Below are positions 29,044 to 36,718 of a stretch of DNA of 64,000 nt, in pieces. Origin of the DNA: Acidisoma sp. L85. GTDB taxonomy: Bacteria; Pseudomonadota; Alphaproteobacteria; Acetobacterales; Acetobacteraceae. A program made the position numbers and the translations under genes. The stretch is taken from NCBI RefSeq assembly GCF_009765865.1, contig NZ_LMUQ01000084.1:248138-312137 (forward strand), given 5' to 3'. Numbering within the stretch: the stretch's first letter is position 1; each line of letters opens with the position of its first letter. A model generated the notes under the pieces. It searched no databases and had not been told where the DNA came from. It was given only the letters and a program-made list of their open reading frames with translations.

Positions 29044-29574
29044 GTGGTCGATAGCGACTGGGGTTCGCTTATGGCGGCCGCGCAGTCGGGAAATGGCGGG
29101 GTCTATCACCGCCTTCTCAGTGAGATCCGTGTTTGGCTGCGCCAGTATTTCGCCCGGCGCCTACCTCCTTCGATGGTCGAAGATGCTGTTCAGGACACGC
29201 TCCTGGCAATTCACGAGAAGCGGCATACCTACGATCCGGCGCGCCCATTCGGGCCCTGGCTTGCGGCGATCGCCCGCTACAAGTGGATCGACCGTCTGCG
29301 ATCGATGAAAGCTCGGCCAACGGAAGCGCTGAGCGACACGATCTCCGTCGGCGATCACGAGGAGGCGGTCACCAGCGCCACATCTCTCGAGCGTCTTCTG
29401 CGCGACCTGAAACCGGCGCAGTCGGAAGTAATTCGGCTGGTCAAGCTGCAGGGCTTCAGCATCGAGGAGGCCGCCGCCAAAACGGGCCAGTCGGTCTCAC
29501 TCGTCAAAGTCAATATTCATCGTGGCTTGGCGCGTCTGGCGTCCGTGGTGCGAGGGCGATCAGATGCCGAATAA
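29044..29574 (+). CDS. ECF sigma factor, SigF/EcfF type
   Basis: A 176-residue sigma-70 family protein. Region 2 spans the pattern FARRLPPSMVEDAVQDTLLAI to WLAAIARYKWIDRLR; region 4 is LRDLKPAQSEVIRLVKLQGFSIEEAAAKTG plus a recognition helix. GTG 29044 follows GGGAG by six bases; an in-frame ATG 27 bases earlier and one at 28945 are less likely. The stop overlaps the anti-sigma start. Position next to NrsF and msrBA identifies the oxidative-stress SigF/EcfF group, released when its membrane partner senses oxidant or metal. Confidence 0.88.
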   Translation: MVDSDWGSLMAAAQSGNGGVYHRLLSEIRVWLRQYFARRLPPSMVEDAVQDTLLAIHEKRHTYDPARPFGPWLAAIARYKWIDRLRSMKARPTEALSDTISVGDHEEAVTSATSLERLLRDLKPAQSEVIRLVKLQGFSIEEAAAKTGQSVSLVKVNIHRGLARLASVVRGRSDAE

Positions 29575-30205
29575 TCAGCTGATCGACCGCCTCGCGGGCG
29601 ATCTCAAACCTGTTCGCCGCCGCAGCCCGAGAATCGAGGGGCTGCTGCTGATGGCTCTTTGCGTCCTGGAGCTCGCACTATTCCTGGGAATGGGCCAGGC
29701 GCGACCGGATATGCACATGGCGATGGGTCTGCCGTCATTCTGGTGGAAGCTGGGAAGCATGGGCCTGATCGCGGTCGCGGGCGGCGTCACGGCTATCTGG
29801 TCATTGGACCCGGCGACCTCACCACGGCGCGGACTGAGATTGCTCATTATCGTCATCGCCTTGTGCTTCGCGACGGGATGGCTGGTCGATGCGGCGCGTG
29901 CCGGGATCCCAACTTTGGCAGCCCGGCTGGCTTGGCATGACGGCCTTCAGTGCGTTTACAAAATGGTCGTTCTGTCAGTGCCGCCGGTGATTGGTCTCGG
30001 ACTTCTTATGCGGCGGGGGGCGCCGACGGATACTGGCGGCACGGCCCTGGCGGTGGGCATCGCCGCGGCGGCCTGGGGTGCGTTCGTGTTCGTCTTTGCC
30101 TGCCCGCATGACGATCCGCTTTACGTCGCTGTTTGGTACACTGTGGGATGCGGATTGGTGACGCTTGTCGCGCGGTTGCTGCTCCCGTTGCTGACGCGGT
30201 GGTGA
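29564..30205 (+). CDS. nrsF: NrsF-type membrane anti-sigma factor (DUF1109)
   Basis: A 213-residue inner-membrane protein with six predicted helices. The cytoplasmic N terminus LIDRLAGDLKPVRR is the likely sigma-binding part. The periplasmic/loop cysteines are the conserved pair: one in the LQCVYKM segment and one in FACPHDDPLYVAVWYTVGC. In the Caulobacter and Bradyrhizobium homologues (NrsF, OsrA) such cysteines sense oxidants or metals and free the sigma factor. ATG 29564 overlaps the sigma gene by 11 bases. Confidence 0.85.
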   Translation: MPNNQLIDRLAGDLKPVRRRSPRIEGLLLMALCVLELALFLGMGQARPDMHMAMGLPSFWWKLGSMGLIAVAGGVTAIWSLDPATSPRRGLRLLIIVIALCFATGWLVDAARAGIPTLAARLAWHDGLQCVYKMVVLSVPPVIGLGLLMRRGAPTDTGGTALAVGIAAAAWGAFVFVFACPHDDPLYVAVWYTVGCGLVTLVARLLLPLLTRW

Positions 30206-30251
30206 AACGAGCGGCGGCGTAGGGCATGACGATCCAATAGTGGACTGCGAC

Positions 30252-30335
30252 CCAAAAGATCCGTCATGGCACGCGAAGGCGTGCCATCCACACCTTGCCT
30301 TCGTCACGCAGGCAAGGCGTGGATTCTCGGCCTTC
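30252..30335. repeat. Palindromic repetitive element (REP/RPE-like), slightly degenerate
   Basis: Two stems in tandem: ATGGCACGC / GCGTGCCAT with loop GAAG at 30266-30287, then CCACACCTTGCC pairing with GGCAAGGCGTGG. The layout, a CGTCATGGC start followed by a CCA(C)CCTTGCC arm with a CGTCACGCA loop, resembles the intergenic palindromic repeats abundant in Bradyrhizobium-like genomes. It lies between the converging anti-sigma and DUF1223 genes and may also end transcription. Confidence 0.6.
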
Positions 30336-30428
30336 ACAGAGGACGACGTGGTGGAGGTGAGAGATTCAAAACAGAGAATCGCGCCCCGGCGACATCAACG
30401 CAAAGCGGTCGCAGCAATTCTGAAGCCG

Positions 30429-31127
30429 TCAGGATCCCGCGCCGTTGAGCCGTGCCGCTCCAAGGATGCGGCCATCGCCAGCCTGTAGCAGTACGGCGAA
30501 TTCTTCCCCCGCCGGCGTCGCATGTTGTAGTTCAAGCGCGGCGCCGGTCCATTTTCCAGCCACATCCAAGGATCTGACGATATTGGACTCCAGCACAGTG
30601 CGCCCGCCATTCTCGCCTCTCGCGATAGGCGTTCGGTGGTGAGAGTCGAACCCGATCAACACGACCGTGCCGCGCCCTGTTCCCTGAGCGATCGAGATGG
30701 TTAGGGTCTCCCCCGTGCGGGCCAGCCGAAGCGGAACACTCGGGGCATTTGCGGCGCGGGAGATCTCGTCAAGCCCTTCCGCGCGATCCGAGCCGACGAA
30801 GGCATGCACGCCACCAACCACCATTTCCGGCGTATAGACTTGCCCATCGCCAAGCCTACTCGCGTAGTCCTGTTGCCGGCTCGTGGCCGCTTGCAGCGAA
30901 TACGGATCCTTCCAACCCAAATTATCCCAATAGGTGATGTGAAACGCCAATGGCAGCACATCACGCCGTTGCCGCGCGAGGTCAGTCAGAAACGCATCCG
31001 CGGGCGGGCAGGAGGAACAGCCCTGAGACGTGAAGAGCTCAACGACAACCGGTGCCTTCTGAGCGAAGCAACCTGTCGCGGGAACCGCGAAAAGTCCCAG
31101 CCCCGCCAGAAGAAGAACAGCACGCAT
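30429..31127 (-). CDS. DUF1223 thioredoxin-fold protein, exported
   Basis: A 232-residue exported protein. The signal peptide is RAVLLLAGLGLFAVPATGCFAQ; the ATGC before FAQ is a poor lipobox, so periplasmic release is more likely. The mature start VVVELFTSQGCSSCPPADAFL is a thioredoxin-like strand with a CSSC redox pair. Then comes LAFHITYWDNLGWKDPY, typical of DUF1223. It is last in the msrB-msrA-DUF1223 operon. As both Msr enzymes lack resolving cysteines, this CXXC protein is a candidate reductant for them; that is inference. Confidence 0.85.
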   Translation of the reverse strand: MRAVLLLAGLGLFAVPATGCFAQKAPVVVELFTSQGCSSCPPADAFLTDLARQRRDVLPLAFHITYWDNLGWKDPYSLQAATSRQQDYASRLGDGQVYTPEMVVGGVHAFVGSDRAEGLDEISRAANAPSVPLRLARTGETLTISIAQGTGRGTVVLIGFDSHHRTPIARGENGGRTVLESNIVRSLDVAGKWTGAALELQHATPAGEEFAVLLQAGDGRILGAARLNGAGS

Positions 31128-31151
31128 GCTTCCTAATCCCGCGTGCAGATC

Positions 31152-31889
31152 TCAGGACTTTCCAGTATTGGCGATCAAGACCGGGCTCGTCGAGAAATGC
31201 TCCGGAAACACCTTGCTCAGGGCTTCGATCTTTGGCAGGTCAAAGGTGCTGATATATCCGCTGTCGGGATGCAGCGTTAGATAGTTCTGGTGATAGCCCT
31301 CGGCTTTGTAGAAGCCCGTGTCATGGCCGACAATCGTCGCGATGGGCGCGGAAAACACTTTCGCTTGGTCGAGCTGCGCGATGTAGAGCTTCGCGACTTG
31401 CGCTTGTTCCGGCGTCGTCGTGAAGATCTCTGACCTGTACTGCGTGCCCGTATCCGGCGACTGCTGATCGACCTGAGTCGGATCGGAGACGACCGAGAAG
31501 AAAATCTGCAAAAGCTGCTCGTAGGACACGACTTTCGGATCGAAGGTCACCCGCACGGATTCCGCGTGGCCGGTCGTGCCCGTGCTCACCGTTTCGTATT
31601 GCGCGGTATCCGCTTTGCCGCCGTCGTAGCCAGACATCGCCTCCGTCACGCCTTTGACGTGCTGGAATGTCCCCTGCACGCCCCAGAAGCAGCCGCCCGC
31701 GAAGACAACCGTCTCGGAAGACGCCGTGCTCGCCGGTTCACTGACCGCGGGGAGGGGAAGCCGCTGGTCGAGATCGGCCGCGCGGGCCGTCAGGAACTGA
31801 CCCGAACCGAAAGCAGCAACCAGAAGCGCGCCCAGGCCAACAGCCGCCGAGCGCGCCGGGGATGCCTTTACCATGGAAATGATCGACAC
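31152..31889 (-). CDS. msrA: Peptide methionine-S-sulfoxide reductase MsrA, exported
   Basis: A 245-residue protein with an N-terminal signal or anchor (ARSAAVGLGALLVAAFGSG). The catalytic motif is VFAGGCFWGVQGTF near residue 66, and GYHQNYL lies near the C terminus. The GCFWG cysteine is the only one in the whole chain, so there is no resolving cysteine and the sulfenic acid must be reduced by another dithiol protein. It reduces the S-epimer of oxidised methionine, here in the periplasm. Second gene of the operon. Confidence 0.93.
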   Translation of the reverse strand: MSIISMVKASPARSAAVGLGALLVAAFGSGQFLTARAADLDQRLPLPAVSEPASTASSETVVFAGGCFWGVQGTFQHVKGVTEAMSGYDGGKADTAQYETVSTGTTGHAESVRVTFDPKVVSYEQLLQIFFSVVSDPTQVDQQSPDTGTQYRSEIFTTTPEQAQVAKLYIAQLDQAKVFSAPIATIVGHDTGFYKAEGYHQNYLTLHPDSGYISTFDLPKIEALSKVFPEHFSTSPVLIANTGKS

Positions 31890-31901
31890 GATCTTGGTCC
31901 T

Positions 31902-32384
31902 TTACGCCGGTTTGAAGGTAAGCGCGACGCCGTCCATGCAATAGCGCAGGCCGGTGGGCTTCGGTCCGTCCGTGAAGACATGGCCGAGATGGCCGCCGCA
32001 ACGTTTGCAATGGACTTCGTCGCGGTCCATGCCGAAGCTGGTGTCAGTTGACGTCGCGACCGCGTTCGTCAGCGGCTGCCAGAAACTCGGCCAGCCCGTG
32101 TGGCTGTCGAATTTTGTCGCCGAGGAATAGAGCGGCAGGGCGCAGCCGGCGCAGTTATAGACGCCCTTCCTCGTCTCGAGGTCGAGCGGGCTAGAAAACG
32201 GTGCCTCGGTGCCTTGGTGTCGAAGGACGTCATAGGCGGCCGGGCTGAGCATGGCCCGCCATTCCTGGTCGGTATGCGTCACCTCGAACGTCGCCGCCAA
32301 TGCGGGTTTCCGCCGCGGCAGCCCGATAAGCACCCCCAGGCCGGCAAGCGCCGTCGCTCCGAAGATCGCCCGTCTGGTCACCAT
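31902..32384 (-). CDS. msrB: Peptide methionine-R-sulfoxide reductase MsrB, exported
   Basis: A 160-residue protein with an RR-containing signal (VTRRAIFGATALAGLGVLIG). The zinc is bound by CAGC and CKRC; the catalytic cysteine lies in LRYCMDGVAL. The usual resolving cysteine in GCGWPSF is threonine (SHTGWPSF), so it is a one-Cys enzyme. AGGGAG precedes the ATG by eight bases. First gene of an operon behind a sigma-F-type promoter. It reduces the R-epimer of methionine sulfoxide, complementing MsrA. Confidence 0.93.
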   Translation of the reverse strand: MVTRRAIFGATALAGLGVLIGLPRRKPALAATFEVTHTDQEWRAMLSPAAYDVLRHQGTEAPFSSPLDLETRKGVYNCAGCALPLYSSATKFDSHTGWPSFWQPLTNAVATSTDTSFGMDRDEVHCKRCGGHLGHVFTDGPKPTGLRYCMDGVALTFKPA

Positions 32385-32421
32385 GTCCGCGTCTCCCTGC
32401 TAGAGTGTATCCGCTATCTCA

Positions 32422-32450
32422 TTCGTGGCCGTTGGCGCTCGGGTTACACC
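32422..32450 (-). promoter_or_regulatory. ECF sigma-F-type promoter of msrB-msrA-DUF1223
   Basis: Read on the minus strand: GGTGTAACCC with -35 GTAACC at 32447-32442, a 16-base spacer, and -10 CGAA at 32425-32422, followed by T. It is identical in elements and spacing to the promoter at 28907-28935. Transcription would start about 30 bases before the msrB ATG. Confidence 0.82.
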
Positions 32451-32578
32451 CGTCGGGCGTCGTAAAGAGCCTACGTCCGGATCACTCGGGCGGATGCTCA
32501 GAACCCCGCGAGCCTTGCGCCAACGTTAGATCTGCCAGAGGTTTTCCGGGTGGCACTTTACAGTATGGGGTCCCCGCC

Positions 32579-33361
32579 GTGTCCGAGTCTGAAGCGATAC
32601 CGAATCCCTATAGAGTCGATGGCCTCGTAGCGGTGGTTACCGGCGGCGCGAACGGCATTGGTCTCGCGACCGGCAAAGTTTTGGCGTCGCTGGGCTGTCG
32701 GGTCGTATTGGCGGACCGTGACGGAGACGCCGCGATGAGTGCTGCGTCGGAGATCGGGTCGGATTTCGCCACGGGTCTTGAACTGGACGTCACGGACGAA
32801 GCCGGTATCGAGACCGCCTTCGCGGAGATCGGATCGCGGGAAGGGCGGTTCGACATCCTGGTCAATAACGCCGGCCGGGTTATCCGCCGGCCGTCGCTTG
32901 AACTCGCGCTTGACGATTGGAACGCGGTGGTCGCCGTCAATATGACAGGCGTGTTTTTATGCGCGCGGGCTGCCGCCGGCCAGATGATCAAAAGCGGCTT
33001 CGGGGGCGCGATCGTCAACACCGCTTCGATTTTGGGTCTGTCAGGTGGCGGCCTCTATCCGAATATTTCCTACCAGACGACCAAGGGCGCTGTAGTGAAT
33101 ATGACGCGTGCTTTGGCGGTGGAATGGGCGCCTCACAAGATTCGCGTCAACGCCGTCGCGCCGACCTGGACGCGCACGGCCTTCATTGGCGAGCTCGAAC
33201 AGAATCCTGATCTGATGCGCCGGATTCGCGAAGTGACGCCGCTTGGTCGCCTCGCCGAGCCAGAGGAAGTCGCGCATGCCATCGCTTTCCTGGCGAGCCC
33301 CGGGGCGGCGATGATTACCGGGCATACGCTCGCCGTCGATGGCGGCTTTCTCGCCCAATAG
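32579..33361 (+). CDS. SDR family NAD(P)-dependent oxidoreductase
   Basis: A 260-residue classical short-chain dehydrogenase. The cofactor motif is TGGANGIG near residue 19, then NNAGR; the catalytic residues are Ser in NTASILGLSGG, Tyr and Lys in YQTTKG. The end is AMITGHTLAVDGGF. GTG 32579 is the best start; the longer frame upstream is low-complexity. It stands ahead of a FadR-type regulator, a PLP lyase and a sugar importer, so a polyol or sugar-acid substrate is likely but unproven. Confidence 0.88.
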   Translation: MSESEAIPNPYRVDGLVAVVTGGANGIGLATGKVLASLGCRVVLADRDGDAAMSAASEIGSDFATGLELDVTDEAGIETAFAEIGSREGRFDILVNNAGRVIRRPSLELALDDWNAVVAVNMTGVFLCARAAAGQMIKSGFGGAIVNTASILGLSGGGLYPNISYQTTKGAVVNMTRALAVEWAPHKIRVNAVAPTWTRTAFIGELEQNPDLMRRIREVTPLGRLAEPEEVAHAIAFLASPGAAMITGHTLAVDGGFLAQ

Positions 33362-33415
33362 GGCACGGACGAAGGAGGGCCGGGGAGTTGACGCCGCCTT
33401 CCGGTTGATCCAACC

Positions 33416-33436
33416 TTGGTCGGGTTGTCGGACCAA
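33416..33436. promoter_or_regulatory. FadR-family operator at the regulator start
   Basis: TTGGTC and GACCAA form a 6-bp inverted repeat with nine bases between. Inside it, 33425-33435 reads TTGTCGGACCA, an exact fit to the TNGTNNNACNA consensus known for FadR/FCD-type GntR regulators. It covers the putative start of the regulator gene, pointing to autoregulation. Confidence 0.6.
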
Positions 33437-34186
33437 TTTTGGCGGGAGGCTGGTATTAGCGATTTCGCCTTGGCGCCGATCCGGCCGCAAACTCGCGACC
33501 AGGCGGTCCTGACATCGCTCGCCGCTTTCATTGCCTCGGCCGGACTTTCGCCCGGCGCGCGCTTGCCCACCGAGCGCGCGCTTGCCGAGAAGCTGGCGGT
33601 GAGCCGGGGGACAATTCGCGAGGCGCTCAAGCGCTGGGAAAGCCTGGGCGTCATCGACATGAGGAAGGGGTCCGGAACCTTTCTTCTGCGCGCCATCTCG
33701 CCCGACAGCCTCCACTTGCCGCTCACTCTACCGGGTCATGATCTCCAGAGCCTGCTACATATGCTGGAGGTTCGCCGCGCCCTTGAGGCGGAGGCCGCCG
33801 CGATATGCGCGGAGCGGGCAAGTGCCGGGGAACTGGCTCTTATCCGAGACCGGCTCGACCGGATGGAGCCGGTCTTCTTCCAGCCCGGAGAGGTGTCGAC
33901 GCAATCCGATTGGGAGTTTCATCAGGCCATCATCACGAGCGCGGCCAATCCGCTCATCACCCAGATGTTGGGCGCGATGCGCGACCTTATGCATCGGTTT
34001 TGGGAGCATCCTCTGGGCATGGCGGATTTCGGCCATGCGAGCTTCCCCTTCCATCGCACGATATTCCAGGCGATCGCGCGCGGCGACGCTACGGGCGCCC
34101 GGGAAGAGACATTCAAGCTGCTGGAGACCGTGCGGCACGATCTGATGCGCGGCGCCACAATGCGAAAAGTCGAGATCGATGGCTGA
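33416..34186 (+). CDS. FadR/GntR family transcriptional regulator (FCD domain)
   Basis: A 256-residue DNA-binding protein. The winged helix spans LSPGARLPTERALAEKLAVSRGTIREALKRWESLGV (about residues 43-80); the C-terminal all-helical FCD ligand domain follows, with the metal-site histidines in DWEFHQAI and FPFHRTIF. The start is uncertain: TTG 33416 or 33425 lack a ribosome site and overlap the predicted operator; an unusual start near 33454 after GGGAGG is possible. It probably controls the neighbouring SDR, lyase and importer genes in response to a sugar acid or amino acid. Confidence 0.88.
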   Translation: MVGLSDQFWREAGISDFALAPIRPQTRDQAVLTSLAAFIASAGLSPGARLPTERALAEKLAVSRGTIREALKRWESLGVIDMRKGSGTFLLRAISPDSLHLPLTLPGHDLQSLLHMLEVRRALEAEAAAICAERASAGELALIRDRLDRMEPVFFQPGEVSTQSDWEFHQAIITSAANPLITQMLGAMRDLMHRFWEHPLGMADFGHASFPFHRTIFQAIARGDATGAREETFKLLETVRHDLMRGATMRKVEIDG

Positions 34187-35393
34187 CATGCCGCTAAGCG
34201 AAACGACGAAGGTTTCCAGCGTGCCAGATCGCACTGCCGTTCTTGAGCGGGCGGCAACCCTACTGGCGCATGACGAGAACCTGCCGTTCGACCCCGTCGT
34301 TCCGCCGATTTACCAATCGTCGCTCTTTACCTTCCGCAGTTACCAAGAAATGGAAGACGCCTTCGCCGGCCGGATCAGCCGCCCGATCTACAGCCGCGGA
34401 GACAATCCCACGGTCATGGAATTCGAGCGCCGCGTCGCCGCGCTCGAGGGAACCGAGGCGGCGCGAGCCTTCTCCTCGGGCATGGGCGCCATCAGCGCCA
34501 CTGTGCTCGCTTTCGTCAGCAGCGGCGACCGCATCCTTTCGGCCCGACACATCTATGGCGATACTTTCAGGCTGTTTCAGCGCCTGCTGCCCCGCTTCGG
34601 CATCACCGTGGATTATGTCGATGCGACAGATCCCGAGTCGGTGGCGGCACAGCTACCGGGCGCTCGTCTTCTCTATCTGGAGAGCCCGAGCTCGAATGTT
34701 TTCGAGCTGCAGGAATTGCCTCGGCTTGCGGCTCTGGCTCGGTCCCACGGAGTCCTTACAGCAGTCGATAATTCCTGGGCGACCCCGCTATTTCAGCAGC
34801 CCGCGCGACACGGCATTGATCTCGTGCTGCATTCCGCATCGAAATACCTCGGAGGGCATTCGGATACGGTCGCCGGTGTCGTGGCCGGCGGCGCCGAGCT
34901 TATCCGGCGGGTGAATGAAACCACCTATTCGATGTTTGGCGCCAAGCTCTCGCCCTTTGAGGCATGGTTGTTGCTGCGGGGCCTGCGTAGTCTGCCACTG
35001 CGGCTGCAACGTCACGAGTCAAGCGGGCTGCGCATCGCGGCGCAGTTGCGCGACCATCCGTCGGTTCTTCGCGTCATGCATCCGGCTTTCTCGAATCATC
35101 CGGGCGGGGCGACGTTGCTGGGCTCGACCGGGCTCTTTTCCTTCGAGGCCAATAGCACGATCGACGTTCCGGCCTTCGTCGATGCTCTCACGCTGTTTCG
35201 CATTGGTGTAAGCTGGGGCGGCCATGAGAGCCTGGTCGTGCCCGCGCTGGCGACCCTGCAGCAAACGCCAGGATCTAATTCGCTGTCGTATTTCGGGGTT
35301 ACCGAGGGAACGATCCGCCTGCATGTCGGTCTAGAGGATCCGGCGGCTTTATGGGCTGATCTCGAGCAAGCGCTGCTCAAAGCGCGACGTTAA
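34179..35393 (+). CDS. Cys/Met-metabolism PLP-dependent enzyme (cystathionine gamma-synthase/lyase family)
   Basis: A 404-residue PLP enzyme. YSRGDNPTVMEFERRVAALEG is the N-terminal family signature (residues ~70-90), AVDNSWATPLFQQP carries the PLP-binding aspartate, and SASKYLGGHSDT the Schiff-base lysine. It overlaps the regulator gene by eight bases and is followed at once by a sugar-type ABC importer. Family members do beta- or gamma-elimination on sulfur amino acids. Why it sits with a sugar-type transporter is unclear; the imported compound may be an amino-sugar or sulfur conjugate. Confidence 0.88.
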   Translation: MADMPLSETTKVSSVPDRTAVLERAATLLAHDENLPFDPVVPPIYQSSLFTFRSYQEMEDAFAGRISRPIYSRGDNPTVMEFERRVAALEGTEAARAFSSGMGAISATVLAFVSSGDRILSARHIYGDTFRLFQRLLPRFGITVDYVDATDPESVAAQLPGARLLYLESPSSNVFELQELPRLAALARSHGVLTAVDNSWATPLFQQPARHGIDLVLHSASKYLGGHSDTVAGVVAGGAELIRRVNETTYSMFGAKLSPFEAWLLLRGLRSLPLRLQRHESSGLRIAAQLRDHPSVLRVMHPAFSNHPGGATLLGSTGLFSFEANSTIDVPAFVDALTLFRIGVSWGGHESLVVPALATLQQTPGSNSLSYFGVTEGTIRLHVGLEDPAALWADLEQALLKARR

Positions 35394-35406
35394 AATGGGG
35401 GAAAAG

Positions 35407-36711
35407 ATGACCAGAACGACCAGCAAGCTCCGCAGTCTATGCGCGAAGGCGGCTGCCGCCGCCCTTGTGGTGGGGATGTTCGCGGGAACCGCCTGGGCTG
35501 ATACCACGCTGAAGGTCGTGGAGGTCATTCCAAGCCCCGCCCGAACGGCACTGCTTCAGCAGCAGTTCGCGGCCTTCGAGAAGGCCAATCCTGGCGTGCA
35601 TGTTCAGCTGACTTCTCTGCCCTGGGGCGAGGCCTTCGAGAAGTTCCTCAATATGGTTCAGGCCGGCGATACTCCCGACATCGTGGAGATGCCGGATCGC
35701 TGGCTCGGGCTTTATGCCAATAACGATCAGCTCCTCGATCTCGGGTCTTACCTGAAGGCTTCGCCGGATCTCGCCACGCTGAGCGATCGTGCGAAGCAAT
35801 TCGGCTCCGCCGTGCATGGCACGCTCTATGAGATTCCCTACGGCTTCTATGTGCGCGGCCTGTTCTGGAACAAGAAGCTTTTCGCCCAGGCCGGTCTCAC
35901 GGCACCCCCCGCGACCCTTGATGACTTTGTCGCTGACAGCAAGAAGATTTCGGCCATTCCCGGCAAATACGGCTATTGCCTGCGCGGTGGTCCGGGCGGG
36001 TTCTCCGGCATCACGATGTTCATGAACACGATGGATGGCAAGCCGGGCTATTTCAACAAAGACGGCAGCTCGACCTTCAGTGATGCAGGCTCTGTGCAGG
36101 GCCTGGAATTGCTGGCGCAGATGTACAAAGACGGCTCGGCTCCGAAGGATAGCGTGAACTGGGGCTTCAACGAAATCGTGGCGGGGTTCTATTCGGGCAC
36201 CTGCGCCATGCTGGACCAGGACCCTGACGCTCTGATCGGCATCGCGGACAAAATGGCACCGGATGATTTCGCGGTGGCACCCATCCCGGTCGGGCCCAGC
36301 GGCAAAGCCTTCCCGACCCTTGGCTACGGCGGCTGGGCGATCTTCGCCAGTTCGGAAAAGAAAGACGACGCATGGAAGCTGCTATCGTTCATGGTGTCGC
36401 CGGCGAATAACCTGGCCTGGTCGAAGGTCGTCGGCACCCTGCCCGTGCATAAGAACGCCGAGCAGAACGCCTATTTCGCGAGTGACAAGTTCAAGGGCTG
36501 GTTCGCTGAACTCAACGACACGACGAAATACGAGATGGTGACGCCGCCGACCTATCTGGAGGGTTTCGGCGATCTTTACGATAACATCTCGATCAAGACG
36601 TTCCAGCAAGTTCTGCTGGGACAACGGACCGCAAAGGATGTGGCGGACCAGTGGGCGGCCTATCTGGTCGATCAGCTGAAAGCCTATAAGGCGAAGAAGG
36701 GTCAAAACTGA
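35407..36711 (+). CDS. Extracellular solute-binding protein (family 1, sugar type)
   Basis: A 434-residue periplasmic receptor. TRTTSKLRSLCAKAAAAALVVG and a TAWA-DT junction form the signal peptide. The mature part has the MalE/UgpB-like fold signature: FEKANPGVHVQLTSLPWGEAFEKFLNMVQAGDTPDIVEMP. Near the middle, GTLYEIPYGFYVRGLFWNKKLF is typical. ATG 35407 fits GGGGGA better than ATG 35395. It is followed by two permeases but no ATPase gene. Confidence 0.9.
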   Translation: MTRTTSKLRSLCAKAAAAALVVGMFAGTAWADTTLKVVEVIPSPARTALLQQQFAAFEKANPGVHVQLTSLPWGEAFEKFLNMVQAGDTPDIVEMPDRWLGLYANNDQLLDLGSYLKASPDLATLSDRAKQFGSAVHGTLYEIPYGFYVRGLFWNKKLFAQAGLTAPPATLDDFVADSKKISAIPGKYGYCLRGGPGGFSGITMFMNTMDGKPGYFNKDGSSTFSDAGSVQGLELLAQMYKDGSAPKDSVNWGFNEIVAGFYSGTCAMLDQDPDALIGIADKMAPDDFAVAPIPVGPSGKAFPTLGYGGWAIFASSEKKDDAWKLLSFMVSPANNLAWSKVVGTLPVHKNAEQNAYFASDKFKGWFAELNDTTKYEMVTPPTYLEGFGDLYDNISIKTFQQVLLGQRTAKDVADQWAAYLVDQLKAYKAKKGQN

Positions 36712-36718
36712 GCGCCCG

